DNA of 64,000 nt, from positions 62,001 to 126,000 of the forward strand of contig JQIT01000003.1 in the NCBI GenBank assembly GCA_000830255.1, read 5' to 3'. The notes beneath the pieces were generated by a model, which was not told the DNA's origin, did not search any database, and saw nothing but the letters and a program-made list of their open reading frames with translations. Below are positions 8,004 through 17,213 of the stretch, one piece after another (positions within the stretch are counted from its first letter, which is position 1; the number at the start of each line of letters is the position of its first letter). Source of the DNA: Sulfuricurvum sp. PC08-66. Its GTDB lineage: Bacteria; Campylobacterota; Campylobacteria; Campylobacterales; Sulfurimonadaceae. Position numbers and translations under genes: made by a program.

Positions 8004-10346
8004 TCACCAACACATCGTGACATAGGGGCAATAGCGGCAGGCATTGCGGTGGTCAGTTTTTTCGTATCGATGGAGCTTGGGTGTTGATAACGTCTCTAAT
8101 ATCGTGTCCAGACGCTCTTGTTTAACATCCATCAACACCTCTTCGTGAAAAGTCCCGTCACTGAGTTTGACAAACGCCGCTTGTGACACTTCGCCCATCG
8201 ATGAGGATAAACGTGCATAAATAGGTAGCTGAAAATCGACACTCTTTTCGACCTTGGCAGGGGTGTCATCGATAGCGACGGTGGAGCTTTTGTAGTCGAT
8301 GATATGAAGCGCGCCTTTGTAGCTGTCGATACGATCAATTTGCCCTTTGAGACGCAGTGACCCTATGCGTAACTCCAGAGATTTTTCGCACGCCACGACA
8401 CGGTACCCCTCGCGAAATCGCGCCACCTCATGCGCCACAAAGGGGCGCAATTTTTCAAGCCACAACTCCACCATAAAATCTCCCATGCGGCTTTGGTCTC
8501 GATGGTGTTGCAGTGCAGATTTGAGCGCATCGAACAACGCCTCCTCTTCCAAAAAGTGCGTCTGTTGCGTATAAATTTGACGCAGTGCCTCGTGTAGCCA
8601 CTCTCCAATTTCACGCTCATCGGGGAAATCCTCTGCCAAGGCGTGCTCATTGATTTTTTGGATGTAGCGATAATAAAATTTTCGCTCACACGAAAGATAA
8701 GTGCGAAGCATCGAAGCAGAGAGCGGTTGCGCGCCAAAGTCATACGTCGCCTCGAAAGTATCGATGGGTTCACTATGCGTAGTGCCAGTGGGATAGAGTA
8801 TCGAGGTATAGTGGCTTTGCCAAGGGCTCATGGAATAAGGTATGCCCATTTGGTACAAAAAGCGCGAAGGGGAGGCGTTGGCATTTTCGACGTAGCTAAT
8901 GGCGACGTGTTGGGCTTGGACGAAGAGCATCCAATAAAAATATTTTTGCAACTGCTCTCTATCTTTTTGGGTGGGTAGACCCGCTTTTTCCTTGATGGCG
9001 CTGGAGAGAAAGATATCTTTGGTGCTCTTTTTGGGGGCGTAGGCATCGTTGAAATCGACCACGATGACCCCACGGTACGCCACGCCTCGACTCTCTAGCA
9101 CACCCATCACCGTCACCTTGCCCCCTTGGACATCATCGAGGGTGTAGTTGCGCAGACTCTCGATAAAAAGCCCCAAAAAGAGACGCAGTTTCTCTCCCTC
9201 TATCCACGACTCCAACTTCGCAAAGGCATAAAGCGCCTCATGTACGCGCTCTTGGACTTGTGCAGATTCGCTCACCAAAAAGGCGTCGATGATTTTGATA
9301 AAAAGCGCCATATTACAACGCTCTTCATACTGCAACCGCACCATATCGATAAGGGGTTCATATCCACCCATGAGACGATTCAGGCGTAGTTTGGACTCCA
9401 TAGAGGGCTTGGCGAAGTGCTCAATAATGGCACGCAATCGCACCACAAAAAGCGTCGATGTCATGGCGCTTCCCATGGCAAAATTGAAATTTTGCTCTCT
9501 ATCGTAAAGCGCGAGTGTCGAAGCAAACTCCTCATGCGGCACAATTACCACAATCTCCTCAGGGCGCAAACCGTGCAGATGTATGAAATCGTGTATCGTC
9601 TGCTTGACAAAGCCTACTTGCGCGACACGCTCACTCACCCCCACTGCCTCAATAGCGCCCAAGGGTTCTAGGGCTGTCGATGAGACTATTTTTTTGCTAC
9701 TAATATCAAGCTCAACACGGTGCATCAAAGGTATTTTTACCCCAAAACGCTCCTCCAACGCCTCGACAATTTTTTGATTGTAGGAGTGTGATGCAATCTC
9801 CAAAATTATCTGTGCGTGTTGTGACCCCTGCTCTAAAATATCCAACTCAAAAAGGGTCAAAAAGCCGTCTATTCGAATATGAAAGGTTTCATACGAGGCA
9901 AAAAATGCCTCATTGAGCGTGTAGTGCTGTGGGACGATGATGCGGTCCATAAGCTTGTAGTCGTGCAGAAGCGCCGTGTAGTTGGCAAAAAGCTGTTCCA
10001 AAATCGCCAAATGCTCTTCATATTCCGCATACGTATCGCGCATATCGATGGTATCGATAGAGAGACCTTGGGCGAAAAGCTCTTCGAAAAAACGGAAAAT
10101 GTAGTGGGAGTTGTGGATGAAACTGAGCAATTCTCTCGGCATATGCAGTGAGGCAAAGCGCTCAAATTCACTCGCCTTTGCTAGCAAGATGGTTCGCTCT
10201 TCTTTGGTGACGAACCTATACCCTTCGACGATGACCGCCTTGGAGAAAAAATCCCCTATTGTGATAGCTTTGGGAATTAAACCTTCACTGTTGAGCGCCT
10301 CTTGATAGTAGTGGCGTAGCGCTCGTGATGTCGCAAAGACTTCCAT
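8004..10346 (-). CDS. addB: AddB: nuclease subunit with iron-sulfur staple
   Basis: Partner of AddA, 780 residues. The N-terminal two thirds resemble an inactivated helicase fold with no Walker A. The C-terminal nuclease shows GQIDRID followed by LHIIDYKSS, matching the RecB-family D...DYK core. Four cysteines fit the AddB [4Fe-4S] pattern: one in LSCERKFYYRY and three in CRYCPYVTMC (C-x2-C-x5-C) at the very end. The ATG directly abuts the stop codon of the preceding fixH-like gene, so transcription from the cco operon may run into addBA. Function in recombination is from family knowledge. Confidence 0.9.
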   Translation of the reverse strand: MEVFATSRALRHYYQEALNSEGLIPKAITIGDFFSKAVIVEGYRFVTKEERTILLAKASEFERFASLHMPRELLSFIHNSHYIFRFFEELFAQGLSIDTIDMRDTYAEYEEHLAILEQLFANYTALLHDYKLMDRIIVPQHYTLNEAFFASYETFHIRIDGFLTLFELDILEQGSQHAQIILEIASHSYNQKIVEALEERFGVKIPLMHRVELDISSKKIVSSTALEPLGAIEAVGVSERVAQVGFVKQTIHDFIHLHGLRPEEIVVIVPHEEFASTLALYDREQNFNFAMGSAMTSTLFVVRLRAIIEHFAKPSMESKLRLNRLMGGYEPLIDMVRLQYEERCNMALFIKIIDAFLVSESAQVQERVHEALYAFAKLESWIEGEKLRLFLGLFIESLRNYTLDDVQGGKVTVMGVLESRGVAYRGVIVVDFNDAYAPKKSTKDIFLSSAIKEKAGLPTQKDREQLQKYFYWMLFVQAQHVAISYVENANASPSRFLYQMGIPYSMSPWQSHYTSILYPTGTTHSEPIDTFEATYDFGAQPLSASMLRTYLSCERKFYYRYIQKINEHALAEDFPDEREIGEWLHEALRQIYTQQTHFLEEEALFDALKSALQHHRDQSRMGDFMVELWLEKLRPFVAHEVARFREGYRVVACEKSLELRIGSLRLKGQIDRIDSYKGALHIIDYKSSTVAIDDTPAKVEKSVDFQLPIYARLSSSMGEVSQAAFVKLSDGTFHEEVLMDVKQERLDTILETLSTPKLHRYEKTDHRNACRYCPYVTMCW

Positions 10347-10886
10347 CTATTTGCGCGTGGCTATTCCAAAAGGCTCCACTTTTTGTGGATAACGCGTATC
10401 CAATTTAAGTCGCTCGAATGCTTTGTAGCCCTCTACTTCGACTTTGACAAAAAGATTCCATCGACCAAGTTTAGGCAGGTTGACGGCTTTGAAGGTATAA
10501 AGACCTGAAGCTTCGCTCTCTAGTTCTAATGTTATGTCGCTTTGTAGCTCATCAGGGCGGGTCAAAACTGCTTGGAATTTTGCACCCTCTACACCTGTTT
10601 TAGTCGCATTATTTTCAATTTTATAGACAATTTGCGTATTGTTCGCCTCAAAAGCTTGCGTCATATATTGCATGGTATAGTGCTTGCGAAAGGCAATGTT
10701 GTCTGTGTGAATATCGTTGATATGACTATCGACCGCATGATAATCATCCAAGTGGTCGTTTGACATCTGTACTGGATTACTCACAGCGATGACAATTGTC
10801 CCAACAGAGAGAGCGATAATGGCCAAAATTCCTAGGATAATTCCCCACGGCCAATAGCTACCGTTCTCAATCGACATTTTTTTCAT
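10347..10886 (-). CDS. fixH: FixH-type cbb3 oxidase accessory membrane protein
   Basis: A 179-residue protein with one N-terminal membrane span (residues about 13-35, WGIILGILAIIALSVGTIVI) and a periplasmic domain with FixH features (TRPDELQSDITL, GRWNLFVKVEVEG). FixH/CcoH proteins aid assembly of the cbb3 oxidase, probably copper delivery or subunit association. Its ATG overlaps the TAA of the upstream gene by one base and it closes the cco series, so operon membership is strong. Codon choice is A/T rich like the oxidase genes and unlike addB, which begins at the next base. Confidence 0.85.
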   Translation of the reverse strand: MKKMSIENGSYWPWGIILGILAIIALSVGTIVIAVSNPVQMSNDHLDDYHAVDSHINDIHTDNIAFRKHYTMQYMTQAFEANNTQIVYKIENNATKTGVEGAKFQAVLTRPDELQSDITLELESEASGLYTFKAVNLPKLGRWNLFVKVEVEGYKAFERLKLDTRYPQKVEPFGIATRK

Positions 10887-11506
10887 TAAATCCTCTTTTT
10901 TAGGTAGCGACGATAGACGTAAATACCTAGCGCTCCTACTAGTATTGCGTAGAATAGTACTCTAAGGAAATTGATAGTGTTCTTATTGGTATCGCCTATG
11001 CTGTTTTCCAAGGAAACGTTGTAGTGTTGTGCAATTTTATCTACGATTTCGCCATAACCATTTAGTGTTACGGCTAGATACTTTTGACGATCATCACCTT
11101 TTATTTTGCTTCCCAACAGAGGATATACACTCTCTTCCAACACTTCAATAGGGTCAAACATCTCCCCAAAACCTTCACTACCCGTAATATGCACTTTTTG
11201 CTGTTTGATAGCAAGTACCATAAGTACGTAGGGTTCTTGAAGAGCTGGAATTATCTCTTTTTCATAGGCAAACAATTTTTCTCGATCCGATGGTGCACTG
11301 TTGTTAATATCTTCTATGACCACCAAGTATGCCGACCAATTTGTTTTGGCGTACAACTCTTGCCCCATTGTATCGATTTGCTCGTTGTAAGGTGGATGGT
11401 TGATATAGTCATCGAAATAAAAATAGTTTGCGTAGGAAAACGAAGCGGTTAATAGAAGAAGCATTGACACACGAAGTGCCAATGCTTTTAATGGTCTCAA
11501 ACTCAA
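10886..11506 (-). CDS. TPM-domain periplasmic protein of the cco operon
   Basis: A 206-residue protein with a signal peptide (hydrophobic to about residue 26), a TPM-like domain (QELYAKTNWSAYLVVIEDIN, GSEGFGEMFDP) and a C-terminal membrane span ending in basic residues (YRRYLKKRI). TPM domains occur in membrane complex assembly and photosystem repair proteins; similar genes sit in campylobacterial cco operons, but the role is not known to me. The start is a TTG at 11506 overlapping the stop of the 31-codon gene before it (TTGA), an unusual coupled start. Confidence 0.72.
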   Translation of the reverse strand: MSLRPLKALALRVSMLLLLTASFSYANYFYFDDYINHPPYNEQIDTMGQELYAKTNWSAYLVVIEDINNSAPSDREKLFAYEKEIIPALQEPYVLMVLAIKQQKVHITGSEGFGEMFDPIEVLEESVYPLLGSKIKGDDRQKYLAVTLNGYGEIVDKIAQHYNVSLENSIGDTNKNTINFLRVLFYAILVGALGIYVYRRYLKKRI

Positions 11507-11598
11507 CCTATGAAAAGGTGATTGTCAGTAACAACCGCCCACAAAGAGATAGCAGCAGTGATAATCATGCCGATTGTAATAATTACTTCAAGTTTCAT
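11503..11598 (-). CDS. 31-residue single-span membrane microprotein in cco operon
   Basis: A very short frame between the DUF4006 and TPM genes. It begins at the ATG at 11598 after a good AAGGAG site and reads MKLEVIITIGMIITAAISLW and 11 more residues, ending TGA at 11503. Residues 4-23 form one hydrophobic span with an outside end carrying Asp, Asn and His. It fills the gap exactly, its stop overlaps the TTG start of the next gene, and its ribosome site is strong, so I think it is translated. It may be a small oxidase subunit or assembly aid; this is inference. Confidence 0.7.
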   Translation of the reverse strand: MKLEVIITIGMIITAAISLWAVVTDNHLFIG

Positions 11599-11607
11599 AA
11601 CTGCTCC

Positions 11608-11838
11608 TTACTTAGCTTTGATGTTGCCATCAACAAGATGTTTGCCATTTTCTGTGCTAATCATCTTAATTTCTGAAGGATTTTCAAGCTTATAAAAATC
11701 ATTTGCCGTATCTTGTTGGACAAGCAAACCCCAAATGGTCAATCCAACAAGGATTGAAACCAAAAGAACTGTAGCGATAAGCGCACCAGTAATACCATGT
11801 AGCCCGAATGCGCTACCTTGTTTCATTTCGTGTGCCAT
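11608..11838 (-). CDS. DUF4006 membrane protein
   Basis: A 76-residue protein with one membrane span (about residues 17-39, ITGALIATVLLVSILVGLTI) and a short soluble tail. DUF4006 proteins follow ccoP in many campylobacterial oxidase operons. The ATG overlaps the ccoP stop (TAATG), which supports both the start and co-translation. Function is unknown; a structural or assembly role in the cbb3 complex is inferred from position. Confidence 0.82.
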   Translation of the reverse strand: MAHEMKQGSAFGLHGITGALIATVLLVSILVGLTIWGLLVQQDTANDFYKLENPSEIKMISTENGKHLVDGNIKAK

Positions 11839-12761
11839 TATTTAGCTCCTGAAAGAGATTGTACATAAGCTGCAGCGGCTTCAAGTTGTGTATCATTTAG
11901 AATACCCGCGAATGAAGGCATTTTACCGATAGCACCTTTTTTACCATGAGAAAGTACATAAGCCACCATATTAGCATCAAACGTTTTGATACTTGGAGCA
12001 ACGCCCTCCATACCCATACCGTCTTCACCATGACAAGATGCACATGCTGCATACGCTGCAGGTTTTTCACCAGACATTCCACCAGCTATATAAACTGCCA
12101 ATGTATGTACATCATCACCTGCTGCCATACCTGCTGGCATACCACCCATAGCTTCGTAGCCAAGTTGGTTTGAACCATTTTCGATGACATTTTTAACTGT
12201 TATAGCATCCAAACGGTGTGTCAAGTTAGCAGCTTTAAGTGTCTCTTCACCTGCTGTTGCCAAACCATCGCCAGTGTTACCATGGCAAGGTGCACAATTA
12301 ACATTGAACACTGATTTACCCATTGCAAGGAACTTCGCTGGGTCGTTTTTGATGTTAGCAAAAGTATCAGCAAATTTTTTGTTGTACTCTGCAACCTCTT
12401 CGTTGTATTCACCAATTTGTGAATAGGCATTAAATGGATATTTCACCAAGCCATAATAAATGTACCAACCAATAAGGATGATAAACATAATTGCCCAACC
12501 TGTAGGCAACTCATTTTTATACTCGCCAATTCCGTCCCAGTTGTGCTCTGCAAGCTCACCAGAAGCGGTGTCGTTTTGCATTTGATTGACATACTTGATG
12601 ACAACAAATACCGTAATTGATACGATCAAAACCGCTGCAACAGCAGAGTAGAAGTTGACCATATCTCCGCTCATATCAACATCTTTACCGCCTACGATGC
12701 CAAATACAACACCAAGTAGCGCAAGCGTAAAAACGATACCAAAAATGACTATTTTGTTCAC
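11838..12761 (-). CDS. ccoP: cbb3 oxidase subunit III, diheme cytochrome c
   Basis: Electron-entry subunit of the cbb3 cytochrome c oxidase. Two haem c sites, CAPCH and CASCH, lie in tandem cytochrome c domains, with Met ligands probably in GGMPAGM and GKMPSF. Two hydrophobic spans precede them (about residues 1-65 and 90-110). I choose the GTG at 12761 because GGGGAGG lies six bases upstream, just at the end of ccoQ; a start 14 codons further up would lie inside ccoQ without a site. This gives 307 residues. Confidence 0.95.
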   Translation of the reverse strand: MNKIVIFGIVFTLALLGVVFGIVGGKDVDMSGDMVNFYSAVAAVLIVSITVFVVIKYVNQMQNDTASGELAEHNWDGIGEYKNELPTGWAIMFIILIGWYIYYGLVKYPFNAYSQIGEYNEEVAEYNKKFADTFANIKNDPAKFLAMGKSVFNVNCAPCHGNTGDGLATAGEETLKAANLTHRLDAITVKNVIENGSNQLGYEAMGGMPAGMAAGDDVHTLAVYIAGGMSGEKPAAYAACASCHGEDGMGMEGVAPSIKTFDANMVAYVLSHGKKGAIGKMPSFAGILNDTQLEAAAAYVQSLSGAK

Positions 12762-12762
12762 G

Positions 12763-12972
12763 TTATGCCTCCCCTTTTTTCTCTTTTTTAGTGTGTGGTT
12801 CAACCGGCTCGGAAGTTATATCATCGTCCAAAGCAATGCGACCATACTTTTCATAATCTCTTTTTCCAGTCTTTTGACTACGGTACAAGTGAAAAATGTA
12901 CCCGTAGAGCAAAAAGACCAACAGTGCCGTTAGGATGAAATAGCCATATGCCTGCAATTCACCTACAGTCAT
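12763..12972 (-). CDS. ccoQ: cbb3 oxidase subunit IV
   Basis: Small subunit of 69 residues with one membrane span (about residues 8-29) and a charged cytoplasmic tail ending in TKKEKKGEA. CcoQ stabilises the complex in other bacteria. It lies four bases after ccoO, and its last codons contain the ribosome site for ccoP, so the order ccoNOQP is intact. Confidence 0.9.
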   Translation of the reverse strand: MTVGELQAYGYFILTALLVFLLYGYIFHLYRSQKTGKRDYEKYGRIALDDDITSEPVEPHTKKEKKGEA

Positions 12973-12976
12973 GATG

Positions 12977-13666
12977 CTATTTCAAACTGTTCAGATATGC
13001 AATCAATGCTACGATTTCAGGAATTTTTCCCTCTGATACAATCGCTTCAATATCTTTTCGTTTCATATCTTTGGCAATAACAGCAGCCTCTTCAAGAGCT
13101 TTTGTTTTTTCTGCCGCAAGATCTTTTAGCTCAACAACAGCTGTTGTACCATCTTGAAGTGGTATTTCTGTGTTGTAAGGGACATTGAACACTTTGCGTA
13201 CTGTCTCAGCTTCTGCCCATGCAGTGTCGATATCAGCAACGTTTGTGTACATGTGTTTGTACGCTGGCATGATTGAGCCTGCAACTGTTTTAGCTGGCTC
13301 CCACATGTGGTTCGCGTGCCAGTCTGTTGTACGGTAGTTACCTACACGCATCAAATCTGGACCTGTACGTTTTGAACCCCACAAAAATGGACGATCGTAT
13401 GCGTACTCACCAGAAAGAGAGTAGCTACCATAACGATCAGTCTCAGCTTTAAATGGACGAATCAATTGTGAGTGACATGCATTACAAGAATCCTTGATAT
13501 ATACATGACGACCGGCCAATTCTAAAACTGTGTAGGGTTTTGTACCTACTACAGGTCGAGAAGCTTGTGCAAAGTTAGGAAGAATTTCTACTAGTCCTGC
13601 AAACGCAATAACCAAGAAAACCCCAACTGCAAAAAAGAATGGATTTTTTTCTAACCATGAAAACAT
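12977..13666 (-). CDS. ccoO: cbb3 oxidase subunit II, monoheme cytochrome c
   Basis: A 229-residue membrane-anchored cytochrome c. The N-terminal span (FFFAVGVFLVIAFAGLVEIL) is followed by the haem site CNACH in YIKDSCNACHSQLIRPF, then GSKRTGPDL and GSIMPAYKHM, which supplies the likely Met ligand. All match CcoO/FixO. It passes electrons from CcoP to CcoN. It lies 11 bases after ccoN. Confidence 0.96.
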   Translation of the reverse strand: MFSWLEKNPFFFAVGVFLVIAFAGLVEILPNFAQASRPVVGTKPYTVLELAGRHVYIKDSCNACHSQLIRPFKAETDRYGSYSLSGEYAYDRPFLWGSKRTGPDLMRVGNYRTTDWHANHMWEPAKTVAGSIMPAYKHMYTNVADIDTAWAEAETVRKVFNVPYNTEIPLQDGTTAVVELKDLAAEKTKALEEAAVIAKDMKRKDIEAIVSEGKIPEIVALIAYLNSLK

Positions 13667-13677
13667 ACTGGCACTCC

Positions 13678-15141
13678 TTATGCGCCCATCGGCGTTGTAT
13701 TTTGCATGCTACTCTCAGCAACAGCTTTGCTAGACGTAACTGTTTTATAGATATTCCAAACAGCCATCAAGAAACCTGTCAAGTACAATGTACCACCAAT
13801 AGCACGGATGAGATAGTAAGGGAACAAGTTTGTAACGGTGTCGATGAAAGAGTAAGTCAATGAACCAAACTCATCAGTTGCACGCCACATCATACCTTGT
13901 GTAATACCCGCAATCCACATGCTTGAGAAGTAAAGTACAACACCAATAGTTTGAATCCAAAATTGTGATTCCATCAATTTTTTAGAGTAAAGCTCTTTGC
14001 CATACATACGAGGAACCATATGGAACATCGCAGCAATAATCATAAAGCCAACCCAACCCAAAGTACCATCATGTACGTGACCAGGAATCCAGTCAGTAAA
14101 GTGTGCCAACGCATTGACAGATTTAATCGCTTGAATTGGACCTTCAAGTGTAGAGAACATATAGAATGTTGAAGCAAGAACCATGAATTTAATCAACGGA
14201 TTAGCCGCAACTTGTTGCCATTCACCCTTCATAGTAAGAAGCATGTTGATAGCGGAACCCCAAGAAGGAAGAATCAATACTACAGAAAATACTGAACCCA
14301 TTGTTTGCATCCAGTCAGGTACTGTAGAGTAAATCAAGTGGTGTCCGCCTGCCCACAAATAGACAAACATCAAACCCCAGAATGAGAGAAGAGAGAGTTT
14401 ATAAGAATAAACCGCTTGACCAGACTCTTTTGGAAGGAAGTAGTAAATCATAGCAACGATGGGTACTGTAAAACCAAACGCAACAGCGTTGTGACCATAC
14501 CACCATTGAACTAGAGCATCATTGGTACCTGCATACATAGAAACAGAGTGATACCATGCACCAGCACCTGAGACAAAGTAAGTAGGAACTTCCATGTTAT
14601 TGAATACGAAAAGCATTGCAATTCCCAAGAATGATGCAATGTAGTACCATACAGAGATATACAATGATTGCTCACGACGCATACCGATGAGACCAAAAAT
14701 TGAGAGACCCCAGCTTACCCACATGACAACAATCAACAAGTCGATTGGCCACTCAAGCTCTGCGTACTCTTTTGAGGTAGAAACACCCATCCAAAGCGTC
14801 ACAACAGCAACAGTCATAAGAACAGCATACGTCCAAAAGTGAAACTTAGCCAAGCCCATCATGAATGGTGACTCTTTAAGAGACACTTTTAACACGCGCT
14901 GACCTACATAGTACCATGTAGCAAAAATACCACTAAAGGTAAATCCGAAGATTACACCACTAGTATGCAACGGGCGCAAACGACTGAAAGTCAAATACTC
15001 TCCCAACCAGTTATTCCAGCTGGGGAATGCCATTTGAAACGCAATAGTAACCCCAATAAGCATACCGACAATACCGAAAAGTAGTGTTGACCACATAAAT
15101 AGCTTAGCAACACTATAATCGTATTCCAAACGATTTTCCAT
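13678..15141 (-). CDS. ccoN: cbb3 oxidase catalytic subunit I
   Basis: Catalytic haem-copper subunit, 487 residues with about 12 membrane spans. The conserved histidines are visible: HTSGVIFGF (low-spin haem), WWYGHNAV and AGGHH (copper B), and DWIPGHVHDG (high-spin and low-spin haems). It reduces oxygen with high affinity at the cytoplasmic membrane, fitting a microaerobic sulfur oxidiser. An AGGAGG site precedes the ATG. A TATAAT on the same strand at 15184-15189 is a good -10 element, giving a leader of about 36 bases. Confidence 0.98.
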   Translation of the reverse strand: MENRLEYDYSVAKLFMWSTLLFGIVGMLIGVTIAFQMAFPSWNNWLGEYLTFSRLRPLHTSGVIFGFTFSGIFATWYYVGQRVLKVSLKESPFMMGLAKFHFWTYAVLMTVAVVTLWMGVSTSKEYAELEWPIDLLIVVMWVSWGLSIFGLIGMRREQSLYISVWYYIASFLGIAMLFVFNNMEVPTYFVSGAGAWYHSVSMYAGTNDALVQWWYGHNAVAFGFTVPIVAMIYYFLPKESGQAVYSYKLSLLSFWGLMFVYLWAGGHHLIYSTVPDWMQTMGSVFSVVLILPSWGSAINMLLTMKGEWQQVAANPLIKFMVLASTFYMFSTLEGPIQAIKSVNALAHFTDWIPGHVHDGTLGWVGFMIIAAMFHMVPRMYGKELYSKKLMESQFWIQTIGVVLYFSSMWIAGITQGMMWRATDEFGSLTYSFIDTVTNLFPYYLIRAIGGTLYLTGFLMAVWNIYKTVTSSKAVAESSMQNTTPMGA

Positions 15142-15183
15142 TAATAGCCTCCTATAAAATACAGCTAACTCTAGCTAATTGTG

Positions 15184-15189
15184 ATTATA
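15184..15189 (-). promoter_or_regulatory. Predicted -10 element of the cco operon
   Basis: TATAAT on the minus strand, 42 bases before the ccoN ATG, inside an A/T-rich 147-base gap. No good -35 is seen, which is usual for sigma-70 promoters in Campylobacterota. Confidence 0.55.
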
Positions 15190-15288
15190 GTGTCATAAAT
15201 ATATGGCAAAGCTTAAAAGAAAAGGCTCTCAGTCAAGGTATTTTGAAATAGTTATTTTTTTTATTTATAATTAAGAATAGTGCTACTT

Positions 15289-16017
15289 TTAGTGACAATG
15301 GTGCGTTTCAACGGGCATTTGAGGGGGATTTAAGTGCTTTTCAAACTGCACATATCCCTTCCAAAGCGTCCAAGCACCAAAGAGCAAAACGATGATTGCA
15401 GACAAATGCACCATAATTTTACGAAAATGCGTTTTTTTGAGTAGACCCACAAAAAAGCCAAATCCAAAAAGTGCTGGAACCGTGCTCACCCCAAACAGCA
15501 ACATAACCAAGGCACCGCCCACAATCGAACCCGTCGCCATTGCCCAAACAAGTGCTGCATAGACGAGTCCACACGGAAAAAATCCATTGAGCATGCCCAA
15601 GAAGTAGAAGCTGCTTGCGCTTTCACCTTGCACCAAGCGCAAAAAAAGTTTTTTATACCACGATTGACTCGTAATATTATGCTCGATGGAGTTAAGAAAA
15701 GCTATTTTTCCACTTAGTGAAAAAGCCATCGCTATCATAAAGAGACCTGCAACGATGAATAAAATTGCACGTGTTAGTGGCGTAACATCCCATAATGCAC
15801 CAAAGCCGCCAAACAACATACCCAGAAGCACGTAGGAGGTAACGCGACCGCTGTTGTACAAAGCGTGGTAAAGAAGCTGATTTTTTTGAGGTGTGTTTGC
15901 CGAAATTTTGGAGGCGCTGTATGTGACGATAAATCCGCCACACATTCCAATGCAATGCCCTAATGAACCTACCAGTCCAAAGAGAACAACAGAGAGAATT
16001 TCTATGTTGAAATCCAT
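15289..16017 (-). CDS. SafE/DsbD_2-type membrane protein (copy 1, beside cco operon)
   Basis: A 242-residue polytopic protein of the sulfite exporter TauE/SafE (DsbD_2) group. Motifs GHCIGMCGGF near residue 20 and NGFFPCGLVY near residue 145 supply conserved cysteines inside membrane helices. Such proteins near cbb3 genes are often linked to copper or thiol handling rather than sulfite export; that is inference. The C-terminus ends in ETHHCH, a possible metal site missing from the second copy at 59127. The ATG at 16017 after AAGGTG fits the paralogue's N-terminus; a GTG 12 codons upstream is less likely. Confidence 0.82.
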   Translation of the reverse strand: MDFNIEILSVVLFGLVGSLGHCIGMCGGFIVTYSASKISANTPQKNQLLYHALYNSGRVTSYVLLGMLFGGFGALWDVTPLTRAILFIVAGLFMIAMAFSLSGKIAFLNSIEHNITSQSWYKKLFLRLVQGESASSFYFLGMLNGFFPCGLVYAALVWAMATGSIVGGALVMLLFGVSTVPALFGFGFFVGLLKKTHFRKIMVHLSAIIVLLFGAWTLWKGYVQFEKHLNPPQMPVETHHCH

Positions 16018-16079
16018 TTGGACACCTTGATTGAGAAGCTGTATTTGTGACACTTTAACGACGAAGTGTTAATTTTGTA

Positions 16080-17213
16080 TTAGTTTTTTGTCAATGCATC
16101 TAAAAATGATTTGAAAATATAACGGCTCTCATGTGGTCCTGGACTCGATTCTGGATGGTGCTGTACAGAAAATACTGGTGCATCGTTGTAGACGAGACCT
16201 TCGATAGTATTATCAAAAAGATTTATATGTGTTACACGTGCAACTGAAACAATCTCAGGGGGAACATTATAATTGTGATTTTGCGCCGTAATCTCTACCA
16301 ATCCCGTCTCTACATTTCGCACAGGGTGATTGCCGCCGTGGTGTCCAAATTTGAGCTTGAACGTATCAAATCCGTGTGCAATAGAGAGGAGTTGATGTCC
16401 CAAACAAATCCCAAAAATAGGAATTTTTTTGGCTATGAGTTGACGAATTTTTGCTACCTCTTGCGTGAGAACGAGTGGATCACCTGGACCATTGGAGAGA
16501 AAAACTCCTTGAAGCTCTCCACGCTCATAGCGTGCAATAAGTGCAACAACATCAAAAGTATTGGGTACAACCTCAACCTCAATGCCTACAGCGGTAAGTT
16601 CATTGAGAATATTGCGTTTGACACCAAAATCTATAGCTACAATCTTAGCCTTAGGTGTTGCGCTAGGCACGCTGTACTCAAACGTATCAAGGTCATAAGC
16701 TCCGTTTTGATGGCGATAAGATGCTTTGGTACTGACTTGTTCGATGTAGTTAATCGCTTCTATGCGAGGTGCTTTCGCTAGCATCTTTGCGAGTACTTTG
16801 GGGTCACTAACTTCCGTAGAAGCTATCATCATCATAGCTCCTTCGGTACGTATCATCTTGGTCAAATAGCGTGTATCGATATCACAGATACCCATAACGC
16901 CAAACTCTTCTAAAAGAGCATCCAAGCTACGCTCAGCACGAAAATTGGAGTAACGAGCATGGTAGTTACGTACAATAATGCCTTTTGCAAAAGCACCTCT
17001 ACTCTCCATGTCTTGAGCATTAACCCCTACATTGCCAATCTCTGGCATCGTAAAAGTAACAAATTGCCCCGCATAACTAGGATCTGTAACTATCTCTTGG
17101 TACCCAGTCAAAGAAGTATTGAAAACAATCTCGCCTACTGATGTACCTGACGCACCAAAACTATTGGCCTCCAAAAAGAGTCCATTTTCACAATAGAGCC
17201 ATACGCGTTTCAC
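16080..17213 (-). CDS. carA: Carbamoyl-phosphate synthase small subunit
   Basis: Glutamine amidotransferase subunit that hydrolyses glutamine and sends ammonia to CarB for pyrimidine and arginine synthesis. The N-terminal CPSase domain is followed by the class I amidotransferase domain with nucleophile Cys in FGICLGHQL and the His-Glu pair in VQHHPESSPGP. Length, 377 residues, is normal. carB is not in the window. Its start overlaps the DUF507 gene by four bases. Confidence 0.97.
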   Translation of the reverse strand: MKRVWLYCENGLFLEANSFGASGTSVGEIVFNTSLTGYQEIVTDPSYAGQFVTFTMPEIGNVGVNAQDMESRGAFAKGIIVRNYHARYSNFRAERSLDALLEEFGVMGICDIDTRYLTKMIRTEGAMMMIASTEVSDPKVLAKMLAKAPRIEAINYIEQVSTKASYRHQNGAYDLDTFEYSVPSATPKAKIVAIDFGVKRNILNELTAVGIEVEVVPNTFDVVALIARYERGELQGVFLSNGPGDPLVLTQEVAKIRQLIAKKIPIFGICLGHQLLSIAHGFDTFKLKFGHHGGNHPVRNVETGLVEITAQNHNYNVPPEIVSVARVTHINLFDNTIEGLVYNDAPVFSVQHHPESSPGPHESRYIFKSFLDALTKN

